Made by a program: the position numbers and the translations under genes. This document shows positions 24,976-34,269 of a stretch of DNA of 64,000 nucleotides, in pieces; within the stretch, counting starts at the first letter, position 1; every line of letters begins with the position of its first letter. The stretch is from JAPLJC01 sp963697965 (GTDB lineage: Bacteria; Desulfobacterota; Desulfobaccia; Desulfobaccales; 0-14-0-80-60-11). The stretch is from positions 1,736,001-1,800,000 of the forward strand of contig OY969108.1 in NCBI GenBank assembly GCA_963697965.1, read 5' to 3'. The notes below the pieces were generated by a model. That model was not told the DNA's origin. It saw only the letters and a list, made by a program, of their open reading frames with translations, and did not search any database.

Positions 24976-26301
24976 ATGACTGAAAGCGCAGTAAAAGTGG
25001 AGATGGAGAACCTGAGCGAAGTCAAACGGAGACTCTCGATCGAGGTGCCCTTAACCGAGGTGGCCGAGGAAGTGGACCGGGCCTATCGGGACCTGGGCAA
25101 GCGGGTCAAGGTCAAAGGTTTCCGTCCCGGCAAGGTGCCCCGCGGCGTCCTGGAGATGTATTACCATAAACAGATCGACAAAGACGTATCCGATGCCCTG
25201 GTACGCCGTTCCCTGGATGAGGCCTTAAAGGAGAAAGACCTGAAGCCGGTGCATCTGAGTTGGCCGGAGCCGCCCCCGGCGGTGGTGGCTGGTGAGAATT
25301 ACCGCTACCAGGTGGAGCTGGAAGTGACCCCGGAGTTCAAGGTGGAGGATTACCTGGGGCTTACGGTGTCGGCCCCAGCGGTTGAGGTGACCGACGCCGA
25401 GGTGGAGGCCGGGATCGAAGAGATCCGCCAATCCCATGCCCAGCTAAATCCCCCGGCCAAGGGCCGCGGGGCCAAGCTGGGCGATTTCGTGAAGCTCGAT
25501 TACCAGGCCTATTACGCGGGCCAGGCGGCGGAGGGCGGCAAGGCGGAGGGCGTTTATTTGGAGGTGGGCAGCGGCAAGTTTAACGCCGAGTTCGAGAGCA
25601 ACCTCATGGGTCTTAAGGAAGGGGCGGAGAGCCGCTTTCCAGTGAACCTGCCGGATGACTTTGCCAATCCTTTGCTGGCAGGCAAGTCGGTGGAGTTCGA
25701 GGTGAAGATTCATGAAGTCAAAGAGAAGGTGGTCCCGGACCTGGATGATGACTTTGTCAAGGGCCTGGGAGGGAATTTTCAAGGGGTGGCTGACTTGCGT
25801 GAGGCCGTGAGAGAGGATATTATTAAGATGAAGGAGCGGACGCGGCAGGCCAATCTGGGAAACCAGGTTAAGGACCAGTTGCTGGCCCGGACCGCTTTTG
25901 AGGCGCCGCCCTCGCTCATCCTGGAGGAACAGGAGCATCTCTTCCGGGAACAATGGAACCGTCTGAGCCAGTACGGGGTAAAGCCGGCTGACGTGGACCA
26001 GGCCAAGATGCTGGAAGCCATCAAGCCCCTGGCGGAGCGGCGGGTAAGGGTCAATCTCCTCCTGGAGCGTATTGCCGACCAGGAGGGCCTTAAGGTGGAC
26101 GACGCCGAGGCGGACGCCGCCCTGGCCAGCATAGCGGCAAGCCGCGGCCGGGAATTCGCCGAGGTCCGCAAGTTCTATCAGGAGCATGACCTCATGGGTG
26201 CGCTGAAGCGGCAATTGCTGGAGGATAAGACCATGAAGATGTTGCTGGACCAAGCCATCCTCAGTGAGACGCCCCAGCCGGCGCCGGAGGCCGAAGAATA
26301 A
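24976..26301 (+). CDS. tig: Trigger factor, ribosome-associated chaperone
   Basis: Trigger factor binds nascent chains at the ribosome exit and has prolyl isomerase activity. The 441-residue product has the N-terminal ribosome-binding domain with the signature GFRPGKVPRGVLEMYY (GFRxGxxP), a central FKBP-like domain (GRGAKLGDFVKLDYQAYYAG, LPDDFANPLLAGKSVEFEVK in two parts) and the helical C-terminal domain. The start is taken at ATG 24976 with GAGAGATGAG upstream; an ATG 30 bp before it lies in the heptamer array region. It is the first gene of the tig-clpP-clpX-lon cluster. Confidence 0.96.
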   Translation: MTESAVKVEMENLSEVKRRLSIEVPLTEVAEEVDRAYRDLGKRVKVKGFRPGKVPRGVLEMYYHKQIDKDVSDALVRRSLDEALKEKDLKPVHLSWPEPPPAVVAGENYRYQVELEVTPEFKVEDYLGLTVSAPAVEVTDAEVEAGIEEIRQSHAQLNPPAKGRGAKLGDFVKLDYQAYYAGQAAEGGKAEGVYLEVGSGKFNAEFESNLMGLKEGAESRFPVNLPDDFANPLLAGKSVEFEVKIHEVKEKVVPDLDDDFVKGLGGNFQGVADLREAVREDIIKMKERTRQANLGNQVKDQLLARTAFEAPPSLILEEQEHLFREQWNRLSQYGVKPADVDQAKMLEAIKPLAERRVRVNLLLERIADQEGLKVDDAEADAALASIAASRGREFAEVRKFYQEHDLMGALKRQLLEDKTMKMLLDQAILSETPQPAPEAEE

Positions 26302-26302
26302 T

Positions 26303-26920
26303 ATGCAACTGATTCCCATGGTAGTGGAGCAGAGCAGCCGGGGGGAGCGGGCCTATGACATCTATTCCCGGCTCCTCAAGGACCGCATCGTCTTTCTGGG
26401 CACGGCCATCAACGATGACGTGGCCAATCTGGTCATCGCCCAGCTCCTCTTTCTGGAAGCGGAAGACCCGGACAAGGAGATCAATTTTTACATCAATTCC
26501 CCGGGAGGCATGGTGACCGCGGGGATGGCCATCTATGACACCATGCAGTACATCAAATCCCCGGTGGCCACCCTGTGCATGGGGCAGGCGGCCTCCATGG
26601 GGGCCCTGCTGCTGACGGCCGGCACTGCGGGGAAGCGCTTCGCCCTGCCGCACGCCCGGATTTTGATCCACCAGCCGTTGGGCGGCTTTCAGGGACAGGC
26701 CACCGACGTGGACATCCAGGCCCGGGAGATACTGCGGCTCCGGGAAGAGTTGAATGGAATCATGGCCCATCACACCGGCCAGCCCATTGACCAGATTCAC
26801 CATGACACCGAACGCGATTTTTATATGTCCGGCGAACAGGCCAAGAAGTACGGCTTGATCAACGACGTCATCAACAAACGGGAAGAGGGCAAACTCTTCT
26901 CAGGACGGCCTCGGGAATAG
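26303..26920 (+). CDS. clpP: ATP-dependent Clp protease proteolytic subunit
   Basis: ClpP forms the two-ring serine protease core that degrades proteins unfolded by ClpX or ClpA. The 205-residue protein has the catalytic triad S98 (GQAASMGALL), H123 (RILIHQPLGG) and D172 (ERDFYMS). The start at ATG 26303 gives the standard N-terminus (MQLIPMVVEQ); an upstream in-frame ATG lies inside tig and is not used. The tig stop is 1 base before the start, so the two are co-translated. clpX follows at 115 bp. Confidence 0.97.
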   Translation: MQLIPMVVEQSSRGERAYDIYSRLLKDRIVFLGTAINDDVANLVIAQLLFLEAEDPDKEINFYINSPGGMVTAGMAIYDTMQYIKSPVATLCMGQAASMGALLLTAGTAGKRFALPHARILIHQPLGGFQGQATDVDIQAREILRLREELNGIMAHHTGQPIDQIHHDTERDFYMSGEQAKKYGLINDVINKREEGKLFSGRPRE

Positions 26921-27035
26921 GGTCCCGGGACTGAAGGTTCCGCCGGGAAATGACGATAACATCCTTTAAGGCGGAGCAGCTAGGATAGCCAAACCCGGTA
27001 AGCGAGTAGCGCCAGGTTTGGGGAGGTCTAACTTT

Positions 27036-28322
27036 ATGACTAAACGCGGCATCGACAAGAATGCTGACCTTTTGTGCTCCTTCTGCGGCAAGAGCCAGGG
27101 CGAGGTGAAGAAGCTCATCGCCGGCCCCGGGGTCTACATCTGCGATGAGTGCATCGAACTGTGCAACGACATCATCGCCGAGGAGTACGAAAAAGACGAA
27201 GCCAGACACGTCCGGCTGGCCATCCCGGAGCCGGCCACCATCAAGAAGCAGATCGACGAATACGTCATCGGCCAGGAACGGGCCAAGAAGATCCTGTCCG
27301 TGGCCGTCTATAACCACTATAAACGGATCAACGCCGGCACCGACCTGGACGGGGTGGAACTCCAGAAGAGCAACATCCTGCTCATCGGCCCCACCGGCTC
27401 CGGCAAAACCCTGTTGGCCCAAACCCTGGCCCGCATCCTGAACGTGCCTTTTACCATCTCCGATGCCACCACCCTGACGGAAGCCGGTTACGTGGGCGAA
27501 GATGTGGAGAACATCATCCTCAACCTGCTCCAGGCGGCGGATTACGATGTGGAGAAGGCCTCCCGGGGCATCGTCTATATCGACGAAGTGGACAAGATCG
27601 CCCGCAAGACCGATTCCCCCTCCATCACCCGGGATGTTTCCGGCGAAGGGGTGCAGCAGGCCCTGCTGAAGATCATCGAAGGCACCCTGGCCTCGGTGCC
27701 GCCCAAGGGGGGCCGGAAACACCCCCAGCAGGAATTCATCAAGGTGGACACCACCAACATCCTGTTCATCTGCGGCGGCGCCTTCAATGGCCTGGAGGAC
27801 ATCATCGGGGCCCGCATCGGCCGGAAGGCTATGGGCTTTGGGGCTGACATCCAGAGCCGGGGGCAGAAGCCCCTGGGGGAAATCCTGGTGCAGGTGCAAC
27901 CCCAGGACCTCCTGAAATTCGGGCTCATCCCCGAGTTTGTCGGCCGCCTGCCGGTGCTCGCCACCCTGGACGAACTGAATGAAGAGGCCCTGGTGCGCAT
28001 CCTCAAGGAACCGAGAAACGCGTTGGTGAAGCAATATCAGAAGCTGCTGGAATTGGACCGGGTCAGCCTGAAGTTCACCGAAGAGGCCCTGGTGGCGGTT
28101 GCTAAAGACGCCCTGAAGCGCAAATCAGGGGCACGGGGCCTGCGGGCCATCCTGGAGCGGGCCATGCTGGACCTGATGTACGAACTGCCATCCCTGAAGG
28201 ATGTCAACGATTGCCTGATCACCGAGGATTTCATCAGCAAACATGCGGCCCCCATCCTGACCTACCAGCCGGAGGAGGAAGGGGAGCCCTGGGATAAACC
28301 TGGGATGGCGGTGCAATCATGA
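27036..28322 (+). CDS. clpX: ATP-dependent Clp protease ATPase subunit
   Basis: ClpX unfolds substrates and feeds them to ClpP. The 428-residue protein has the N-terminal zinc-binding domain (C14, C17, C36, C39: CSFCGKS and CDECIELC), Walker A GPTGSGKT, Walker B YIDEVDKIARK, the pore loop GYVGED and the C-terminal sensor II region GARGLRAILE. Start at ATG 27036. It is preceded by GGGGAGG. Its stop overlaps the lon start by 4 bp. Confidence 0.97.
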   Translation: MTKRGIDKNADLLCSFCGKSQGEVKKLIAGPGVYICDECIELCNDIIAEEYEKDEARHVRLAIPEPATIKKQIDEYVIGQERAKKILSVAVYNHYKRINAGTDLDGVELQKSNILLIGPTGSGKTLLAQTLARILNVPFTISDATTLTEAGYVGEDVENIILNLLQAADYDVEKASRGIVYIDEVDKIARKTDSPSITRDVSGEGVQQALLKIIEGTLASVPPKGGRKHPQQEFIKVDTTNILFICGGAFNGLEDIIGARIGRKAMGFGADIQSRGQKPLGEILVQVQPQDLLKFGLIPEFVGRLPVLATLDELNEEALVRILKEPRNALVKQYQKLLELDRVSLKFTEEALVAVAKDALKRKSGARGLRAILERAMLDLMYELPSLKDVNDCLITEDFISKHAAPILTYQPEEEGEPWDKPGMAVQS

Positions 28323-30775
28323 TCTTTCGCATTCCCAAGAACCGGATGCCGGGGGAGCCGGATCGGCTCCATCAGGTTAGCGTGCCCATGCTGCCCCTTA
28401 GGGACATCGTCATCTTTCCCCACATGGTGGTGCCCCTGTTCATCGGCCGGGAGCGTTCCATCCATGCGCTGGAATACGCCATGGGTCTGGAGAAACATAT
28501 TCTCCTATGCACCCAGAAGGACCCGCGCAAGGATGAGCCCCGGGAAACCGAGGTTTTTAAGCTCGGCACCCTGGCCTCCATCTTGCAGCTCCTGCGCCTG
28601 CCGGACGGCACCGTCAAGGTTCTGGTGGAAGGGAAGGGGCGGGCCGTTATCCGCCAGTTCCTGCAGAGTACCCAGTTTTTCCAGGTGGAGGCTGAAGAAC
28701 TTAACGAGTTTTGGGAAATCACCCCGGAAACCGAGGCGCTGCACCGCACCGCCGTTGCCGGCTTTGAGAGTTATGCCAAGCTCAACAAGAAGGTGCCCCA
28801 GGAGGCCCTCCAGAGCCTGGCGGGCCTGGATGCCCCCGGGCGTCTGGCCGACCTCATCGCCGGGCACCTCTCCGTCAAGGCCGACGAGAAACAGGGGCTC
28901 CTGGAAGACCTGGACGCCAACCACCGCCTGGAGGCCGTCCTCACCCTGGTTAACCGCGAAAACGAAATCCTCCATATCGAAGGCCGCATCAAGAATCGGG
29001 TCAAGAAACAGATGGAAAAGACCCAGCGGGAATACTACCTCAATGAGCAGATGCGGGCCATCCAGAAGGAGATGGGTGAAAAGGAGGACATGGCGGGGGA
29101 AATCCGGGAGTTGGAAGGGCGCATCCGCCGCAAGAAGATGAGCGCCGAGGCCACCACCAAGGTGAAGCATGAGCTCAAAAAGCTGAAACTCATGAGCCCC
29201 ATGTCCGCCGAAGCCACGGTCTCCCGGAATTACATCGATTGGCTGCTGTCTCTGCCCTGGTATGAGCGCACCCGGGACAAGCACAACCTGGAGGAGGCGG
29301 AAGTGATCCTGCACGAGGATCACTACGGCCTGGATAAGCCCAAGGAGCGCATCCTGGAGCACCTGGCGGTGCAGAGCCTGGTGAAAAAGATGAAAGGCCC
29401 TATCCTCTGCCTGGTGGGACCGCCGGGGGTGGGGAAGACCTCCCTGGCCAAATCCGTGTCCCGGGCCCTGGGACGCAACTTCGTGCGCCTCTCCCTGGGC
29501 GGGGTGCGGGACGAAGCGGAGGTTCGGGGACACCGGCGCACCTACATCGGCGCCCTGCCGGGAAAGATCATGCAGTCCCTGAAGAAGGCCAAGAGCAACA
29601 ACCCGGTCTTCTGCCTGGATGAAGTGGACAAGATGAGCACCGATTTTCGGGGCGACCCCTCCGCGGCCCTGCTGGAGGTGCTGGACCCGGAACAAAACTT
29701 CGCCTTCAACGACCATTATCTGGATGTCGATTACGATCTGTCCGAAGTGATGTTCATCACCACCGCCAACAACCTCTACTCCATCCCGCCGCCCTTGCAG
29801 GACCGCATGGAGATCATCCGCCTGCCGGGGTACACCGAGTTGGAAAAGCTGCTGATCGCCCAACAGTTTTTGATCCCCAAGCAGTACCTCGCCAACGGCC
29901 TGGACGCGCAGAACATCCAGTTTTCAGAAAATGCCATCCTTACCATGATCCGCCATTATACCCGGGAGGCGGGGGTGCGCAACCTGGAGCGGGAGATCGC
30001 CGCGGTCATCCGCAAGGTGGCCCGGGAAGTGGCCGTCAAGGGCAGGGGGCACCAGGTAAAGGTGAACAGCCAGGTGGTGGCCAGGTACCTGGGGGTGCCC
30101 AAATACCGGTTCGGGCGCACGGAGGAGGCCGATGAGATCGGTCTGACCACGGGGCTCGCCTGGACCGAGTTCGGCGGGGAACTGCTGCAGACGGAAGTGG
30201 TGGTGATGCCTGGACGCGGCAAGCTGCTGATCACCGGGAAATTGGGTGAAGTCATGCAGGAATCGGCCCAGGCGGCCCTGAGCTACGTGCGCTCCAAGGC
30301 CCCCAACCTCGGGTTGCCGGATGAATTTTACCGCGCCATCGATATTCACGTCCACGTGCCGGAAGGGGCGATTCCCAAGGATGGTCCTTCCGCGGGCATT
30401 ACCATTGCCACCAGCATCGTGTCGGCCCTCCTGAAGATTCCGGTTCACCGGGAGGTGGCGATGACTGGGGAGATCACCCTGCGGGGCCGGGTGCTGCCCA
30501 TCGGCGGCCTCAAGGAGAAGATCATCGCGGCCCACCGCCATCAGATCAAGACGGTGCTCATCCCCCGGGACAATGAAAAGGACATCAAGGAGATCCCGTC
30601 CCGCATCTTGAAGACGGTGGACCTGGTGCTGGTGGATCATATGGACGAGGTGCTCAAACGGGCCCTGGTCATGGAGGACCCGGAGAGCCTTTTCAAGGCG
30701 CCGCCGCCGGTCCCGGAGCCAGCCGCCTTCCTGCGCCCCGAAGTGCCCGCGGGGGAGGAGATCCAGGCGCATTGA
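28319..30775 (+). CDS. lon: ATP-dependent protease Lon
   Basis: Lon degrades damaged and regulatory proteins in the cytoplasm. The 818-residue protein has the LonN substrate domain (VPMLPLRDIVIFPHMVVPLF), the AAA+ module (Walker A GPPGVGKTS, CLDEVDKMS) and the C-terminal protease domain with catalytic Ser in PKDGPSAGIT and Lys in GGLKEKIIAAHR. The ATG overlaps the clpX stop (ATGA), so translation is coupled. The family length and order are standard for Lon. It ends the proteostasis cluster; tRNA genes follow. Confidence 0.97.
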   Translation: MIFRIPKNRMPGEPDRLHQVSVPMLPLRDIVIFPHMVVPLFIGRERSIHALEYAMGLEKHILLCTQKDPRKDEPRETEVFKLGTLASILQLLRLPDGTVKVLVEGKGRAVIRQFLQSTQFFQVEAEELNEFWEITPETEALHRTAVAGFESYAKLNKKVPQEALQSLAGLDAPGRLADLIAGHLSVKADEKQGLLEDLDANHRLEAVLTLVNRENEILHIEGRIKNRVKKQMEKTQREYYLNEQMRAIQKEMGEKEDMAGEIRELEGRIRRKKMSAEATTKVKHELKKLKLMSPMSAEATVSRNYIDWLLSLPWYERTRDKHNLEEAEVILHEDHYGLDKPKERILEHLAVQSLVKKMKGPILCLVGPPGVGKTSLAKSVSRALGRNFVRLSLGGVRDEAEVRGHRRTYIGALPGKIMQSLKKAKSNNPVFCLDEVDKMSTDFRGDPSAALLEVLDPEQNFAFNDHYLDVDYDLSEVMFITTANNLYSIPPPLQDRMEIIRLPGYTELEKLLIAQQFLIPKQYLANGLDAQNIQFSENAILTMIRHYTREAGVRNLEREIAAVIRKVAREVAVKGRGHQVKVNSQVVARYLGVPKYRFGRTEEADEIGLTTGLAWTEFGGELLQTEVVVMPGRGKLLITGKLGEVMQESAQAALSYVRSKAPNLGLPDEFYRAIDIHVHVPEGAIPKDGPSAGITIATSIVSALLKIPVHREVAMTGEITLRGRVLPIGGLKEKIIAAHRHQIKTVLIPRDNEKDIKEIPSRILKTVDLVLVDHMDEVLKRALVMEDPESLFKAPPPVPEPAAFLRPEVPAGEEIQAH

Positions 30776-31095
30776 GGTAGGGTGCGCACTGCGCACCATC
30801 TCTTATGCACTGGGCACCCTGAATCGCTGAGAACCGGGGGGAGGGCAGGGCGTGCCGGTAGTATATGCCTCTGGCCTGTGATCTGGCAACTGCTCGCCGA
30901 CGACTGCTCCCGGCTCACTTATTGATGTTAGGGTCCCTTAATTATTTCTACTACCCCGCTGGGTAAGCGGCCCTTGCCTTTTACGGAAAACGGAAAACGG
31001 TAAACCGTAGTCCGCTATTATCCCCGCTCCTCCGGTGGGGTAGAGAGTTCGGGTGAGGAGGAATTCAAACCCGTTTCCGCTCCCGTTAATTACTA
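30776..31095. repeat. Gap between lon and tRNA-Val with palindrome and heptamer array
   Basis: At 30778-30799 the palindrome GGGTGCGCACTGCGCACC belongs to the GTGGGCACTGCCCACC family. At 30984-31007 a heptamer array of CGGAAAA units occurs. No gene was seen; the ORFs here have no protein-like composition. Confidence 0.5.
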
Positions 31096-31124
31096 TTGAC
31101 AGCCGGGGCGCCATGGGTGACTAT
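31096..31124 (+). promoter_or_regulatory. Possible promoter for tRNA-Val/tRNA-Asp
   Basis: A perfect TTGACA at 31096-31101 with GACTAT about 17 bp later (31119-31124), ending 9 bases before the tRNA. The -35 is strong, the -10 weak. Confidence 0.45.
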
Positions 31125-31133
31125 TACCGGGGC

Positions 31134-31209
31134 GGGCGGATAGCTCAGCTGGGAGAGCATCGGCCTTACAAGCCGGGGGTCACAGGTTCGAGCCCTGTTC
31201 CGCCTACCA
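31134..31209 (+). tRNA. tRNA-Val (anticodon UAC)
   Basis: Acceptor stem GGGCGGA with TCCGCCT, D arm GCTCAGCTGGGAGAGC, anticodon loop CTTACAA (anticodon TAC), T arm ACAGG-TTCGAGC-CCTGT, and an encoded CCA end. All arms fold in standard form over 76 bases. It is followed after about 100 bp by tRNA-Asp, which probably shares the transcript. Confidence 0.95.
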
Positions 31210-31218
31210 AGTTTATTA

Positions 31219-31305
31219 GTTCAAGGTTCAAGGTTCAAAGTTTTAGTTGGGAGCTGTGGATCAGATTCCTTGACTTTGAACTTGCAACTTTGAAGTTTGA
31301 ACATA
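31219..31305. repeat. Inverted pair of heptamer arrays between two tRNAs
   Basis: GTTCAAG units at 31219-31246 and the inverted type (GACTTTGAACTTG...) at 31271-31305 could pair to a long hairpin in the tRNA precursor. Related TTGAACT units occur upstream of tig. Confidence 0.6.
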
Positions 31306-31312
31306 TGCCGCC

Positions 31313-31389
<77 letters not shown>

Positions 31390-31443
31390 ATTAAATCAAG
31401 GGGTTAGGCCAAACTGACCTGCCCCCAGTATTTGTACCAAGTT

Positions 31444-32310
31444 TTAAGTTAGTCTGGGGGTCAAGTCAAGCCAGAGATGCTGGCGGAGCCTAGCGTAGCC
31501 AGGATCTCTGGGCAGCACCTGGATGGTCTCGGGTGCGGATGGCCTATAACCCAAGGCACTGTGAGGCCTTACCGTATTGTCTTCCCGCCGCCAGCGCTCT
31601 GTCAGGATCTGGGCCTCCTTCAGGGTGTAGAAAATTTCCCCGTTGAGCAACTCATCACGCAGTTTACCATGGAAGCTCTCGTGGTAACCGTTCTCCCAAG
31701 GACTGCCAGGTTCAATGTAGAGCGTTTTGACTCCTACCCGGCTTAACCAGTCCCGAACCGCCCTGGCCGTAAACTCCGGCCCGTTGTCCGACCGGATCTA
31801 GTCTGGCGGGCGCCGTGACACAAACAGCTCCGTCAACCGAGACCACACCGCATCGGCATCAAAGCGTCGGGACACCTCGATAGCCAGGCATTCCCGTGTG
31901 TACTCATCAATAATGGTGAGCATCCGGAGGCCCTTGCCAGCGTGTGTCCTCGCCATCATAAAATCGTAGGACCAGACATGGTTCGGCCAGCAGGGACGGA
32001 GACGGATACAAGATCCGTCGGTTAGCCACAATTTGCCCCGCTTTGGCTGCTTCTGGGGCACCTTCAGCCCTTCCTGCCGCCAGATGCGTTCCATGCTCTT
32101 ATGGTTCACCAGCCAGCCGTCACTTCGCAGGAACGCCGAGATGCGACGATAGCCGTATCGTCCATACCTGGTGGCCTAGCCAATGCTGGCCGCGGTCAGC
32201 CCCACCTCGTCATCAGGCTCGGTAACGCTGGGTCGCAGGCGGTTGCCCAAGCACCCCGCAGACGCGGCGTTCCGACACTGTAAGAGCCTTCCGGACAGGC
32301 TCGCTGCCTT
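31444..32310 (-). pseudogene. IS3-family transposase OrfB, disrupted
   Basis: The translation covers SERRVCGVLGQPPATQRY, a frameshift near 32215, GRYGYRRISAFL, NHVWSYDFM (first catalytic Asp), DEYTRECLAIEVSRRF, SDNGPEF (second Asp) and PWENGYHESFHGKLRDELL (catalytic Glu). Two in-frame TAG codons break it at 32176-32178 and 31798-31800, the latter just before IRSDNGPEF. Without suppression no complete transposase can be made. Confidence 0.85.
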
Positions 32311-32328
32311 GCCGGCGACGGGTCGGGC

Positions 32329-32607
32329 TTAGAAGTTTCCCCTTACCGCCTCCTGGAGAATCAGTTTATCCAAGGTGAGATCCGCCACCGCCCCTCTCAG
32401 CCGGGTATTCTCCTGCTCCAGGACCTTGAGCCGTTTGGCCTGTTCAACCTTTAAACCACCGTACTCCCAGCGCCTGCGCTAGCAGGTCTGTTCGGCAATA
32501 CCCAGGGTACGCCAAACCTGGGCCGCCGTCTGACCCTGGGCCAAGGCTACCTCTGCTTCCCGCAGCTTCCCGATGATCTGCTCCGGTGTCTAGCGCCTCC
32601 TGCTCAT
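32329..32607 (-). pseudogene. IS3-family OrfA, disrupted by two TAG codons
   Basis: A 92-codon frame from ATG 32607 to TAA 32329 with the leader pattern TPEQIIGKLREAEVALAQGQ and the leucine-zipper region VEQAKRLKVLEQENTRL. TAG codons interrupt it at codon 6 (MSRRR-TAG-TPEQ) and codon 43 (EQTC-TAG-R). Relatives known to me have Tyr at both sites (RYTPEQ and TYYRW). Confidence 0.85.
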
Positions 32608-32673
32608 CTCCTTGACTCCCTTTAATCCACCACTCTAACTTAACAGGTGGATCAGCTTTTGGGGGGCAGGTCA

Positions 32674-33044
32674 TGAGAAGGGTTATCGGAAGGTAATTTG
32701 GGATTGTTTAGATGGCATATCAATAGCAGTAACCTACAATTGATGTCACGCTTTTTTGGCGCCAGCTTTCCTCTGGTTGACCGATACCGAGCGATATTGC
32801 CCTGAGGTTCTTAAGCACAGGCCAATGATATCTGGCCGCCGATGGTCGGGTAAGCCCAAGCCCAAAAAATATTGATTTTTCAGAAGATTATGAGGTATCA
32901 TGCTTGCGACAGGAAGCGCTGCCCTGGAGAGATGGGCTTATCAGGGGTTAAACTCCAAAATCAAATTTAGGAGCATGATTTTGGACCGGCACCGATAGCC
33001 GGCTGGATAATCTCGGTAAAGTTTAATTCTCACAGGAGGTCTCG
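32674..33044. other. Gene-free region before outer-membrane protein gene
   Basis: About 370 bases without a convincing ORF or repeat. The only clear element is the AGGAGG ribosome-binding site at 33034-33039. Confidence 0.4.
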
Positions 33045-34106
33045 TTGGTACGCTCGGCTTCACCTATGACTCTAACACGCACCACAATAGCCGCCTTGGC
33101 GTTCGCTTGCCTGGCAATGGTCTTCTTGCCGACAACGGCGCGAGCGCAGCACAGTGATTGGCTACTAGGCACATGCGGTCTTAACGGCGCCACACAGCTG
33201 CCAGAGGGTTTCTACTATCAGAACATGTGGTCCTACTATCACGCCTCGGGGAACCTTTTCATTCAGACGGGACCCTTGATATCCGGTCCTCGGGGCAGCC
33301 TTAGTCTCAATTTAAGTGGAAGCGGCAGCCTCGACCTCTTCGTCGATCAAAACATTATCGTTTGGACCACGCCGTTTAAGATCCTGGGTGCCAACTACGG
33401 GTGTGATATTGATATTCCATTCGCAATTGCTGACGCCAGCGGAGCTGCGAGCCTCCAACCCGTCCTGAATCTACCGGGCGGCACAGTAACGCTGCCTTCA
33501 CTGCAGAGGTCCGGAGGAACAACGAAGGGCAGCATAGGCGATATATATGTCGAACCAGTCAATCTGGGTTGGCACTTCAGGTATCTCGACGTCATCGGTT
33601 CTTCCGGATTCTTCGCGCCTACGGGACCGTACAACCCTACTGCGAAGGTCAATATTGGCTTCGGGCACTGGACAGGAGTCTTTGGGCTCGGAGGCGTCGC
33701 ATACGCCGACGCTGAGCACACGTGGTCGCTTTCGATTTACTCTCATTACTTGCTTTACGGATCGCAGCTGGGTAACAAGTACGAGCTTGGTGATGTGGTT
33801 CCTTTCGAGTGGGGTGCCGGAAAGACCTTTAATCTGAACAATGACATTCTAAAGCAGATCACTATTGGTGCCGTAGGCTATGCACAGTGGCAGGTAACCA
33901 ACAACCAGATATATTCGACCCCGGCAAACGGGGTCGAGAATTCACTGGTGAATCGGTTGGAGCATACCAGGTCGCAGATCTATGCGGCTGGACCGGGGAT
34001 CAGTGCCCTGACCAAGTATGGCCATTTTACCCTGAGTTATTACGAGGAGTTCGGAGCGAAAGCCACTCCGTCAGGCAGGCAATTGATGTTCAGCGCTGCC
34101 TTTTGA
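33045..34106 (+). CDS. Outer-membrane beta-barrel protein, SphA/phenol-meta-pathway type
   Basis: The 353-residue protein has a signal peptide (ALAFACLAMVFLPTTARAQ) and a barrel-like body of alternating strands ending in SAAF, with C-terminal Phe expected for BAM substrates. The pattern YYQNMWSYYHASGNLF near the N-terminus and GDIYVEPVNLGWHF in the middle fit the COG4313/PF13557 family, thought to be channels for hydrophobic or aromatic compounds. The TTG start at 33045 is favoured by AGGAGG 5 bp upstream. Codon usage is less GC-rich than the housekeeping genes, consistent with an accessory region. Confidence 0.75.
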   Translation: MVRSASPMTLTRTTIAALAFACLAMVFLPTTARAQHSDWLLGTCGLNGATQLPEGFYYQNMWSYYHASGNLFIQTGPLISGPRGSLSLNLSGSGSLDLFVDQNIIVWTTPFKILGANYGCDIDIPFAIADASGAASLQPVLNLPGGTVTLPSLQRSGGTTKGSIGDIYVEPVNLGWHFRYLDVIGSSGFFAPTGPYNPTAKVNIGFGHWTGVFGLGGVAYADAEHTWSLSIYSHYLLYGSQLGNKYELGDVVPFEWGAGKTFNLNNDILKQITIGAVGYAQWQVTNNQIYSTPANGVENSLVNRLEHTRSQIYAAGPGISALTKYGHFTLSYYEEFGAKATPSGRQLMFSAAF

Positions 34107-34269
34107 TGAATCGCGGGAAAGTCCGTAGACTTCGGGATTAGCTTGTAGCCGTCCTGCCGGTCTGTCTTGGCGCGGTTGATAAGTTTCCAGTCTTAACAGC
34201 AACTGGCATGTTCAAGCTGGAACCCGTATTCCCCGCTCCTTCATGCAACCGGCAGAAGAAAGTCAGTTC

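Larger units (their letters stand above)
31415..32673 (-). mobile_element. Decayed IS3-family insertion sequence
   Basis: The 1259-bp element is bounded by imperfect inverted repeats that begin TGACCTGCCCCC at both ends and stay similar over about 44 bp (both include TTAAGTTAG). It carries an orfA/orfB pair on the minus strand, both broken. The two encoded proteins match an IS3-type transposase: an HTH leader and a DDE integrase. No target-site duplication is visible (AAC on the left, TGA on the right), which suggests an old insertion or later change. It follows tRNA-Asp by 26 bp. Confidence 0.9.

Noticed and set aside
28505..29863. Long 452-codon ORF on the strand opposite lon
   Set aside because: It is a shadow of a high-GC gene; its product has low-complexity His/Gln/Gly-rich content and no domain, while lon is fully supported.
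31412..32676. Target-site duplication of the IS3 element
   Set aside because: Flanking triplets AAC and TGA differ, so no duplication is claimed.
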